Positions 24,287 through 34,507 of a stretch of 64,000 nt of DNA are shown piece by piece. Source of the stretch: Anaeramoeba ignava (taxonomy: Eukaryota; Metamonada; Anaeramoebidae); contig JAPDFW010000098.1 in assembly GCA_028826165.1 (NCBI GenBank), positions 165,001 through 229,000 on the forward strand. Direction: 5' to 3'. The stretch's first letter is position 1. Every line of letters begins with the position of its first letter. Position numbers and translations under genes: made by a program. The notes under the pieces are model-generated. The model did not search any database, was not told where the DNA came from, and saw only the letters and a program-made list of their open reading frames with translations.

Positions 24287-25972
24287 CTATTTAAAAGATT
24301 TTTTTTTTTGATAAACAAGAGTATCAAAAAGACTAATTTCATTTTGAGAAATTTGACCTTGAGATTTTAATTTGAGAAGTTTTTTTTTTAAAGAAGATAC
24401 ATTTGGTTCATCAACAGAATCAAGATTAAGTCTATGTTTTCTTGGAAAAATACCTTCTTTTTGAAGTTCTATTTCTCTTGCTGTTGTTTTTGCAAGTTGA
24501 TTTGGTAAAACTGGTGGAAAAAAAGGTTGTTGTGGCAAAAATGGAAATGGAAATGGAAATGAAAATGGAAATGGAACATTTTGTGAAATTGGATATTTTT
24601 TTTGATTTGAATTATTTTGTCCAGGAAAACCTATTGGTATTTGAAGTGGATAACCAAACATATTTGGTGATTGATATTTTGTGTATTTTTCTTCTTTTCT
24701 TCTTGATTTTCTTTTGTATTTTCTTCTTCTTCTTCTTTTATTTTTTTTGAGATCAATTTGATTTTGATTTTGATTTTGAATTTGATTTTGATTTTGATTT
24801 TGATTTTGATTTTGATTTTGATTTTGATTTTGATTTTCTTTTTCATCTTCTTTTTCACTTTTTGATTTTGATTTTCATTTTGATTTTTGATTTTGATTTT
24901 CTTTTTTCTTTTCACTTTTTCTTTTTCTTTTTCAATTTTTTTCACTTTCTTTTTTTCACTTTCAATTTCTTTTCACTTTCGTTCTTTTTCACTTTCAATT
25001 TCTTTTTTTTCTTTTTCACTTTCAATTTTTCAATTTCTTTTTCACTTTCAATTTCTTTTTCACTTTTCAACTTTTTCATTTTTCTTTTTTCAATTTCTTT
25101 TTCACTTTCAACTTCTTTTTCACTTTCACTTTTTTTTTTTCTTTTTCAACTTCTTTTTCACTTTCATTTTCAACTTCTTTTTCATTTCTTTTTCACTTTC
25201 AATTTCTTTTTCACTTTCTTTTTCTTTTTCATTTTCAATTTCTTTTTCACTTTCATCTTTTCATTTTTCATTTTTTTTCAACTTCTTTTTCACTTTCAAC
25301 TTCTTTTTCACTTTCAACTTCTTTTTCATTTTCATCTTCTAAACCAAAATCTTTTTCCTTTAAGAACTCATTTTTTGGTCTCTCAACTTGCCACAAATAA
25401 TTCTCCAAGAAAACAAAAACTTTATTCTCAATAAGACTTTTTTTTTGGTTATCACGTTGTGAAATCATCCAACTCACAAGCAAATCATAAGTTAATTTTT
25501 TACCTATTAATCAAAACAAAAGAAAAAAAAAATTTAATAATTAGAATAATAAAAGAAAATAAAAGAAAAAGAAAAAAGAATTAGAAAATTCAAAGACTCT
25601 TACCAATTCCAAGTTCTTTTCCAATTTGAGATTCTTTAAGTGAAAGAGAACTTGTTAATTCTTTAATCATTTTATTAAAACTTAATCGAGGTTGGTTCAG
25701 TTCAAAAAAATTTGAATCGTTTGAATTATAAATAAAATTAAAATGTTCAAAAACTTTAACTTTTTCTTCTTCTTTATTAACTTCATTTATCTTTGAATCT
25801 TGGTTATTCTTTTGAGATGAAATTTTGGTTGATTCTTCTATATTTTTGAATTGAATAAAAATTGGTTTAAGTTTTTTTTTTTTTTGAGAAATAGATTTTA
25901 AATAAGGAAATTTTCAATTTTTAAGTTTTTATTATCCAAATTATTATTCTTACTTTTGATTGGAGATTCCAT
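24287..25972 (-). CDS. Unrecognised protein with acidic/charged repeat region; at least three exons, middle unresolved
   Basis: Exon 1 is 25972-25954, exon 2 25837-25604 and exon 3 from 25503, all with good GT-AG signals and matching phase (ELGI-G-KKLTYDLL). The N-terminal part contains FELNQPRLSFNKMIKEL, then KESQIGKELGIGKKLTYDLLVSWMISQ. This could be a small helical or winged-helix unit, but I could not assign a family. Exon 3 enters a Glu/Lys/Ser repeat whose frame is lost at 25268. From about 24870 to 24287 the same register is open again. It reads Asn/Gln repeats, an Arg-rich KKNKRRRRKYKRKSRRK stretch (possible nuclear localisation) and a Pro/Phe-rich C-terminus ending QKKKSFK. Between 25268 and 24870 the GAAAAAG repeat changes frame several times, so it is either an intron of repeat DNA or a decayed or misassembled repeat. 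Confidence 0.5.
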
Positions 25973-26370
25973 GCTTTAAATTAATCTCAAAAAATTTTAA
26001 TCTAATTACTTATAAAGTCAATTTAAAAAAAAAATGAAAAATTCAAAAGTAAAAAAAATCAATTCTTTTTAAGAAAATGTTTTGATATCTTTTGAGTGTA
26101 AAAAAAAAACACAAAAATGAAAAAAATAAAATCCTTTTAATTTTTTTTTTCGAAATGAATGAATTCAATTAATCTTACAAAAAAAAACACATAACCTTTT
26201 TCTTTTTCTTTTTATTTTTATTTTTATTTTTATTTTTAGGATTAGAAAAATACCCTTAAGGATAATAAATCCTTCTTTAAAGTTTAAATGAGAAATATTT
26301 TCAATAAAAGGATTCAATTTTTTCAAATGAATTAATGATAAAGAAAATGAGAGGAAATCAAGCAATTAAA
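25973..26370. other. Spacer with a short non-repetitive island
   Basis: The first 190 bases are A/T homopolymers upstream of the minus-strand gene. From about 26165 to 26365 the sequence is less repetitive. It contains a 66-codon minus-strand frame ending in Ile/Lys dipeptides read from an ATTTTT run. No family resemblance or splice context was found, so I do not call a gene. Confidence 0.4.
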
Positions 26371-27550
26371 TTATTTTAATTATTTTAATTATTTCAAATT
26401 AAATTATTTCAAATTAAATTATTTGAATTATTTCTAATTAAATTATTTAAATTATTTGAATTAAATTATTTCCAATTAAATTATTTCAAATTAAATCATT
26501 TGAATTAAATTATTTCCAATTAAATTATTTCAATTAAATTATTTCCAATTAAATCATTTCAATTAAATTATTTCCAATTAAATCATTTCAATTGAATTAT
26601 TTCAAATTAAATCATTTTCAATTAAATTATTTCCAATTAAATTATTTCAATTAAATTATTTCAATTAAATTATTTCAAATTAAATTATTTCAATTAAATT
26701 ATTTCAATTAAATTATTTCCAATTAAATTATTTCAAATTAAATTATTTCAAATTAAATTATTTCCAATTAAATTATTTCCAATTATTTCCAATTAAATTA
26801 TTTCCAATTAAATTATTTGAATTATTTGAAATTAAATTATTTGAATTATTTGAATTAAATTATTTGAAATTAAATTATTTGAATTATTTCCAATTAAATT
26901 ATTTGAATTAAATTATTTGAATTAAATTATTTGAATTAAATTATTTCAAATTAAATTATTTCAATTTAAATTATTTCAAATTAAATTATTTGAATTAAAT
27001 TATTTGAATTAAATTATTTGAATTAAATTATTTCAAATTAAATTATTTCAAATTAAATTATTTCCAATTAAATTATTTCAAATTAAATTATTTCAATTAA
27101 ATTATTTCCAATTAAATTATTTTCAATTGAATTATTTGAATTAAATTATTTCAAATTAAATTATTTCAAATTAAATTATTTCAATTTAAATTATTTCAAA
27201 TTAAATTATTTCAAATTAAATTATTTCAAATTAAATTATTTCAATTTAAATTATTTGAATTAAATTATTTGAATTAAATTATTTGAATTAAATTATTTCA
27301 AATTAAATTATTTCGAATTAAATTATTTCAATTAAATTATTTCAATTAAATTATTTCCAATTAAATTATTTCAAATTAAATTATTTCAAATTAAATTATT
27401 TCAAATTAAATTATTTCAATTTAAATTATTTCAAATTAAATTATTTCAAATTAAATTATTTCAAATTAAATTATTTGAATTATTTCAATAAAATTAACTT
27501 ATTTCCATTAAATTATTTAAAATTAAATTATTTCAATTATTTCAAATTAA
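26371..27550. repeat. 14/15-base array (AAATTATTTCAAATT)n
   Basis: Roughly 80 copies of a 14- or 15-base unit with core AAATTATTT, followed by CAAATT, CCAATT, CAATT or GAATT, fill the gap before the TOM1-like gene. Unit length is not a multiple of three and the variants are interspersed. Confidence 0.9.
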
Positions 27551-27642
27551 ATTATTTTTTGTTTGTGAATTTTTTTTTTTCATTTTTCCAATTTTTTTTT
27601 TCATTTTATTTTTTCCTTCATTTTTATTTTGGGATTAACAAA

Positions 27643-29806
27643 ATGAAACCAGGTGATTTAGTTGGAATTATTCTTTATAGCTTGATTTTAATTTTTACAA
27701 TAGTTTGGAAAATCTTTTAAATTTTTAAAAACAAAAAAAAAATCCTAATTTAACTTTTTAATTTAATTTTTAATTCGTATTTTTATTTAATTTTTTTATT
27801 ATAAAAAGGTTCAACTTATTCGTTTTTATATATATAAAAAAATAAATCCTTACAATTTACTTCAAATTCAATTTCATGTTTTAGTTCTTTTTTTTCTTAT
27901 TGGTTTGAATTAAAATTTTGTTTTTGGATTAAATTTTTATTAATTTTTTAAATTTAAAATTTTTTTTATTCAAAATAGGTCGAATAATTTGGTTAGCTTT
28001 AAACAATGTTAAAAATGCCAATGCATTACTTAAATTTATATTAAATCGATTTGCTTATTTAAGTTTCTTTACTTCATTTACACTTCTTGTTTTTTTTTGG
28101 TAAATAAAATTATAAATAAAATTATTTATTAAATTAATTATAAAATTAATTATAAAATTATTTATAAAATTAAATATAAAATTAATTATAAAATTAATTA
28201 TAAAATTAATTATAAAATTATTTATTAAATTAATTATAAAATTAATTATAAAATTATTTATTAAATTATATATAAAAATTATTTTATAAAAAGAAATTTA
28301 TAAAATAAAAAAAGAAACAGAAATTAAAAAAATTAATTTAAAAAAAATTAAATATAAATTAATTATAGAAAAATTATTTATAAAATTAATTATAAAATTA
28401 TTTATAAAATTAAATATAAAATTAAATATAAAATTATTTATAAAATTAATTATAAAATTAGTTATAAAATTATTTATAAAATTATTTATAAAATTAATTA
28501 TAAAATTATTAATAAAATTATTTATAAATTTATTTATAAAATTATTTATAAAATTATTAATAAAATTATTTATAAAATTATTTATTAAATTATTTATAAA
28601 ATTAATTATAAAATTAATTTAATTAGGGCTGAAATTTCTCATGGTTTAATTTCAGGAGCAAATCAAACATCTTTGAAAAAACTTAAGATACCTTTTTTTA
28701 TTGCAAATGCTGTTTTATATTTATATACTTTGATTTGTGCAATTGTTTTTGATTTCACTCATTCAGAAATAGAGGATATATTAATATAAATATTAATTTA
28801 ATATTTTTGATAATTGCAGTGATTTTCTTTTGTTATTTCTTTAAAATTTTAATTTATGATTTGCGTTCTTTCAAAAAGTTTAAAGGTTAAAAATTAAATT
28901 TTTAAAAATAGAAATAGAAATTTAAATATAATTTAAAATAGAAATAGAAATAGAAATAGAAATAGAAATAGAAATAGAAATAGAAATAGAAATAGAAATA
29001 GAAATAGAAATAGATTAAAATATTGATTTAAATATTAATTAAAATATTGATTTAAATATTAATTTTAAATATTGATTTAAATATTTATTTAAAATATTGA
29101 TTTAAATATTTATTTAAAATATTGATTTAAATATTGATTTAAATATTGATTTAAATATTAATTTAAATATTAATTTAAATATTAATTTAAATATTAATTT
29201 AAAATATTAATTAAAATATTGATTTAAAATATTAATTTAAATATTAATTAAAATATTGATTTAAATATTAATTTAAATATTAATTTAAAATATTAAAATA
29301 GAAATCTATTGGTGTTTCAGTTTCTAAAAAAAGAACTTTATTGAAAATTGCTGGAATTACAGTAACTTTTTCTACATCCTTTTTACTAAGATTTGCTATG
29401 CTTCTTTATCGACCAATAACTGATAAATACTTTAAATATGGAGTAAAATTAAAATTTAAATTCAAATTTAAATTTAAATTCAAATTAAAATTTATTTTGA
29501 AAATTAAAATTATTTTCCAATTTAAAAGATTTATATTACTTTTACTTATTTTGTTCCTGAAATGATTCCAACTTGTGTTCAATTATTTGTAATGAGACTT
29601 AAATTTGTTAGTCGAGCTCCTTCAATTTCTCAAGTTCCTTCTGGTACAACAACAGTTACTCTTTTAAAAACTGTAAGAATAAAAATGTTTTTTTTTAAAT
29701 GTTTTTAATGTTTTTTTTTTAAATGTTTTTAATGTTTTTTTTTTAAAAATGTTTTTAGAAAGAGCCGGAAAAATCAGAAAATTCAGATAATACAAGTGAT
29801 TATTGA
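27643..29806 (+). CDS. THH1/TOM1/TOM3-domain seven-transmembrane protein; eight exons
   Basis: Exons are 27643-27702, 27809-27902, 27979-28099, 28627-about 28775, 28820-28885, 29321-29442, 29529-29672 and 29759-29806 (804 nt, about 267 aa). Hallmarks of the family are VQLIR near TM1, GRIIWLALNN, and FFTSFTLLVFFWAEISHG, which aligns with the FWAEIYH core of plant TOM1. KILIYDLRSFKKFK and a late TM pair before VPEMIPTCVQLFVMRL follow. Plant TOM1/TOM3 are vacuolar or endosomal membrane proteins; metazoan relatives (GPR137 group) are lysosomal. The tail is a short acidic EPEKSENSDNTSDY. One junction is odd: the donor of intron 4 has no GT between the conserved FTHSEIED and the stop at 28787. The intron 1 donor (GTTTGG) is weak. 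Sequence before 27643 in the same frame is repeat array and is excluded. Confidence 0.82.
28100..28626. repeat. TOM1-like gene intron 3: AAATTATTTATA/AAATTAATTATA array
   Basis: This 527-bp intron splits the conserved Trp codon of FFWAEI. It is filled by 12-base units alternating ATTTATAAA and AATTATAAA, interrupted by an A-rich segment at 28280-28370. Confidence 0.88.
28886..29320. repeat. TOM1-like gene intron 5: (GAAATA)n then (TTTAAATATTGA)n
   Basis: This 435-bp intron has about a dozen GAAATA hexamers (28936-29010), followed by TTTAAATATTGA/TTTAAATATTAA dodecamers to about 29290, and the acceptor TTTCAG at 29320. Confidence 0.88.
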
Positions 29807-30076
29807 AATTAAATTGATTAATTTTTTTTTTATCGTTTACTTTTTTCAGGCAAAAAATACCTGAATAAAAAAAAAACATAATTAATGTTTTAATTTCTTT
29901 TAAAACAGAAAATGTTCCACTTTTTTTGTTTTTTTGCTTTTTTTTTAATCAAATAACTGAAAAGTCAAATCTCTTTTAAAGTTGAAAAACAAAAAAAAAA
30001 ACATTTTAGATCAAAACAAAAATCTTTTTATTTTTCGTTTTATAAATCATTTTTCTTTTCCTTAAAAAAAAACAAA
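29807..30076. other. Spacer and presumed promoter of the five-TM gene
   Basis: The spacer contains one inverted GTGGAACAT-like element (TGTTCCACTTTTTTT near 29911) immediately before TTTTTTTGCTTTTTTTTT. A pyrimidine-rich run ending TTTCTTTTCC lies just before the ATG. No gene is seen. Confidence 0.4.
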
Positions 30077-31533
30077 ATGAAAATTTATTTGATTTTTTTA
30101 TTATTTTTATTATTAAATTCTAAAATCAATTGTTTTTCAAAGTTTCTCAAAAAAATTCCAAGATTTAATTGGAAAGGAAATAAAATATCAAATGAATTTT
30201 GTGATTATCAAACAAAAACTTATCGAATTAAATGGGAAATTGAAGATGATGAATGCGAACAATTAGAATATTTTCAATCAATTAGCAATTTTGTTTTTTT
30301 TGGATTTCTTTTCAGTTTAACTCCTTTTATAATTCTTATAAAAATTTGTTTTTCAAAATGTTGTTTCAAAAAAAGAAAAAAAGTGGAACAAAAAAAAAAG
30401 CAAAATTTCCAAAAATATAAATTAATTTTGAAAATAATTTCTTTGGTTTTTATGTAAGAAATTTTACTTCAAAAAAAAATCACAAAAAAATTTCTTTATT
30501 ATTTGATAAGTTTTTTAATTTTATTCCAAATTGTTGAATTAGCAAAAATTATGAATTCAATTAAAACTTCAATTATTTTAATTTCTGAATCAACTTTGAA
30601 AGTGGAAAATCAAGGAAAAAATATTTTTTATTCTTTAGAAAATTTTCGAAAAGCAAAAATAACAAATGCCAACATTGAATTAGCTTTTCAAGAATCAAAT
30701 TATATTAAGTAAATCATTTTGAATAATTTAAGATTTTTTAAACTGAGAAAATTTATTAATTAATCTTCTTTTATTTTGCTTTGGAAAAAAAACTCAAGTT
30801 ATCAATCAAGTTTAATTGAAAAATTTTCCAAAATTGGGAAAATTATTTGGTTTGTTCTTAATTTTCTTTCCATTTGCTTTCTTTTACTTTTTGAACTGCT
30901 TTTTTTAATGAAGTTTTGTTTCCATTCCAAAAAATTTTCCAAATATTTCCCAAAAATTTTTTTGATAGGATCAAGTTTATTTTTTTTGAATTTTGGGATT
31001 AACTTTGCTTTATCAATAATTAATAATGATTTTTGTTATGAAATTGAAAAGAGAAGAGATAATTATGGACTTAATTGGATAGTTTATTCATCAGGAAGGA
31101 AATATTTTTCCAATTTTGTTGAAGGATGTGAAGATGTTCTTTATTATTACAAAAATCAAAATCAAAATCAAAATCAATTTATTGAATATTTTCAAAATTT
31201 ATTGATTGAATCACAAAATCTTGAAAATGGAAATTTTGTTCAGGAAATATTTCAGAATTTAATTCCTTCTTTTTGTAAATCAATGTTAATTGGAATGGAA
31301 TCTTTTATTTTTTCTTCTTTTTTTAGTGGAATTATTCTTTTTTATGGAAGTTTAATCTTATTAAAATTAAAAAGAGAAGAAGAGGAACAACAATTTAAAA
31401 AGAAGAAGAAGAAGAAGAAATTGAACTTGAAAATTTAAATTTAAATTTCAATGAAAATGAAAATGATTTAAAAATTGAAGAATTAAAACAATCTTATCAA
31501 ATCTCTTTTAAAGTTGAAAAAAATTCTCTTTGA
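30077..31533 (+). pseudogene. Five-transmembrane membrane protein (prominin/tweety-like layout), one-base deletion near the 3' end
   Basis: Exons are 30077-30453, 30511-30708 and 30799-31438, with an apparent continuation to 31533. A signal peptide (MKIYLIFLLFLLLNSKINC) precedes a short lumenal domain. The order is then TM1 (about FVFFGFLFSLTPFIILI), Cys/Lys-rich loop, TM2 (IISLVFIFLILFQIV), a loop of about 90 residues, TM3 (IWFVLNFLSICFLLLFELL), TM4 (IFLIGSSLFFLNFGIN), a Cys-containing loop of about 120 residues, and TM5 (FIFSSFFSGIILFYGSLIL). This five-TM, two-large-loop layout resembles prominins and tweety proteins, but I saw no diagnostic motif, so the family is open. In the cytosolic tail five A's (31397-31401) put AAGAAG in a Lys frame that stops at 31438. 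With one more A an acidic tail (EEEEEEIELENLNLN...) would run to 31533. Confidence 0.6.
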
Positions 31534-31570
31534 AAAAAATGATCAAAACAAATTGAATATTTTTCGTTTT

Positions 31571-34399
31571 TTAAAAAAATTTGAACAAAGGATCAATAAT
31601 TGTAAATAAAGAACTATCATAATCATAATAAATTTGAGAAGAATCATTTTGATTTTGATTTTGATTTTGATTTTGATTTTGATTTTCATTTTCCCAAGAA
31701 AATTGAGAATTTTTATCTAAAATTTTAAATCCTATTGTTTGATTTCCACGAAATTCAAATTCAATTTTGATTGGATATTTTTGATTTTTTTGCTGATTTA
31801 AATTATCTAAATTATCTCTTGAATTCTTTGTTTTTTTATAAGGTAATTGCCAAGCATTAGGTTTTGATTCAGACCAATTACCAAATTTAGAAAGAATTCT
31901 TAATTCTCCTTTTTCGATCCAAATTTTTTCAATTCCTTCATAATTTATTTGAATATTTTGAATATTTGATTTTTTTTGAACTTTATATTCAATTTTAATT
32001 CCATCATTTGTAATTCTGAAAATCAAATCAATTCCTTTCCATAAATTCTTATAAATAATTGATTTATAACTTGGAACGTCACTTTTCCATTTGGATTTAT
32101 CGTTTCCAAGAAAGAAATTAAATTTTGTAACTGCTTTTTCTAATCCATTAATTTTAACTTTTTTACTTGAATTTAAAAATTGAATTTTTGTAAAATGAAA
32201 TTTTGTTTGTTCTTGATTTGATGTTTCATTTTCTGTTGATTCGTTTTTAATTGTGTATATATTTCTAATTATGAATTTATCTTTGTAGAAAAATAATGTT
32301 GATTGTTTTGTGTCGATATAAAACTTAACAGAAGATTCATATTGCATATCATTTTTAACGAAGCAAATCCTTTATTTTTAATTTAATATTTAATTTAATA
32401 TTTAATTTAATATTTATTTTAATATTTTAATATTTATTTTAATATTTATTTTAATATTTATTTTAATATTTATTTTAATATTTATTTTAATATTTATTTT
32501 AATATTTATTTTAATATTTATTTAAATATCTATTTCAATATTTATTTCAATATTTATTTTAATATTTATTTTAATATTTATTTTAATATTTATTTTAATA
32601 TTTATTTTAATATTTATTTTAATATTTATTTTAATATTTATTTTAATATTTATTTTAATATTTAATTTAATATTTAATTTAATATTTATTTTAATATTTA
32701 ATTTAATATTTATTTTAATATTTTAATATTTATTTTAATATTTATTTCATTATTTAATTTAATATTTATTTTAATATTTATTTTAATATTTATTTTAATA
32801 TTTATTTTAATATTTAATTTTAATATTTATTTTAATATTTAATTTAATATTTAATTTAATATTTATTTTAATATTTTAATATTTATTTTAATATTTTAAT
32901 ATTTAAATATCTATTTCAATATTTAATTTAATATTTATTTTAATATTTATTTTAATATTTAATTTAATATTTAATTCAATATTTATTTTTAATATTTATT
33001 TCAATATTTATTTTAATATTTATTTTTGATATTTATTTTAATATTTATTTTAATATTTATTTTTAATATTTATTTTTAATATTTATTTTAATATTTATTT
33101 TTAATATTTATTTTAATATTTATTTTAATATTTATTTCAATATTTATTTTAATATTTATTTCAATATTTATTTTTAATATTTATTTCAATATTTATTTCA
33201 ATATTTATTTTAATATTTAATTTAATATTTAATTTAATATTTATTTCAATATTTATTTTAATATTTATTTTAATATTTAATTTAATATTTAATTTTAATA
33301 TTTATTTCAATATTTAATTTTAATATTTATTTTAATATTTATTTTAATATTTTAATATTTAATTCAATATTTAATTTAATATTTATTTTAATATTTATTT
33401 TAATATTTATTTCAATATTTATTTTTAATATTTATTTTAATATTTATTTTAATATTTATTTTAATATTTATTTTAATATTTATTTTAATATTTATTTTAA
33501 TATTTATTTTAATATTTATTTTAATATTTATTTTAATATTTATTTCAATATTTATTTTAATATTAAATTTAATATTTTAATATTTATTTTAATATTTATT
33601 TCAATATTTAATTCAATATTTATTTTAATATTTATTTTAATATTTAATTTAATATTTATTTTTAATATTTATTTTAATATTTATTTTAATATTTATTTTA
33701 ATATTTATTTTAATATTTATTTTAATATTTATTTTAATATTTAATTTAATATTTATTTTAATATTTATTTTAATATTTATTTTAATATTTATTTTAATAT
33801 TTAATTTAATATTTATTATAATATTTATTTTAATATTTATTTTAATATTTATTTTAATATTTATTTTAATATTTAATATTTAATTTAATATTTAATTTAA
33901 TATTTATTTTAATATTTATTTTAATATTTAATTTAATATTTATTTCAATATTTATTTTAATATTTATTTTAATATTTATTTTAATATTTTAATTTAATAT
34001 TTATTATAATATTTAATTTAATATTTATTTTAATATTTATTTTAATATTTATTTTAATATTTATTTTAATATTTAATTCAATATTTATTTTAATATTTAT
34101 TTCAATATTTATTTTAATATTTATTTTAATATTTATTTTAATATTATTGATTTCAATATTTAATTTAATATTTATTTCAATATTTATTTTAATATTTATT
34201 TTAATATTTATTTTAATATTATTGATTATCACTTTTGACTTTCTATTATTGATTCTACTTCTTTAGGAATAGGATTTAATTGTTCTTTTGGTTTATTTTT
34301 AAAAAATTGTTCTTGATTAAAATCATGACTAAAATTTTTAGTAAAAATAAATTGAAGAAAAAAGAAAATGAATAAAAATAAAAATAAAATAAATTTCAT
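31571..34399 (-). CDS. Secreted DUF7948 (SBBP-protein N-terminal domain) protein, without beta-propeller repeats
   Basis: Exons are 34399-34233 and 32369-31571 (966 nt, 321 aa), GT-AG, phase 2. A signal peptide (MKFILFLFLFIFFFLQFIFT) is followed by a short linker. The domain then shows VKFYIDTKQSTLFFYKDK, FFLGNDKSKWKSDVPSYKS, LWKGIDLIFRITNDGIKIEYKV, NIQINYEGIEKIWI, GFKILD and a closing IDPLF. These blocks correspond to the conserved N-terminal module of bacterial SBBP-repeat proteins (phrases such as YF.GNDP..W...VP, Y..VYPGIDL.Y, IDP.L). In bacteria SBBP beta-propeller repeats normally follow IDP; here the protein stops four residues later. A (NQ)n insert lies near the C-terminus. The intron and codon usage are local, so it is a resident gene; bacterial origin is inferred. 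Function is unknown, possibly an extracellular adhesion or binding module. Confidence 0.78.
32370..34232. repeat. DUF7948 gene intron: (TTTATTTTAATA)n array
   Basis: This 1863-bp intron consists of 12-base units TTTATTTTAATA with TTTAATTTAATA and TTTATTTCAATA variants, from the acceptor to within about 15 bases of the donor. It is the single intron of the gene and nearly twice as long as the coding sequence. Confidence 0.92.
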
Positions 34400-34507
34400 A
34401 ATGAAATAATAAAAGAAATAAAAAGAAAAAAAAGAAAAAAAATGAATTTATAAAAAACTAAAAAATTTTTTTTTCATTTTTTTCTTTTTTAAAAAATAAA
34501 AATAAAA

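Noticed and set aside
26165-26365. 66-codon minus-strand ORF
   Set aside because: It has no family resemblance, ends in Ile/Lys dipeptides from a T-run and has no supporting splice or leader context.
31571-34399. Bacterial contamination as the source of the DUF7948 gene
   Set aside because: It has a local-type repeat intron, matching base composition and eukaryotic neighbours on both sides.
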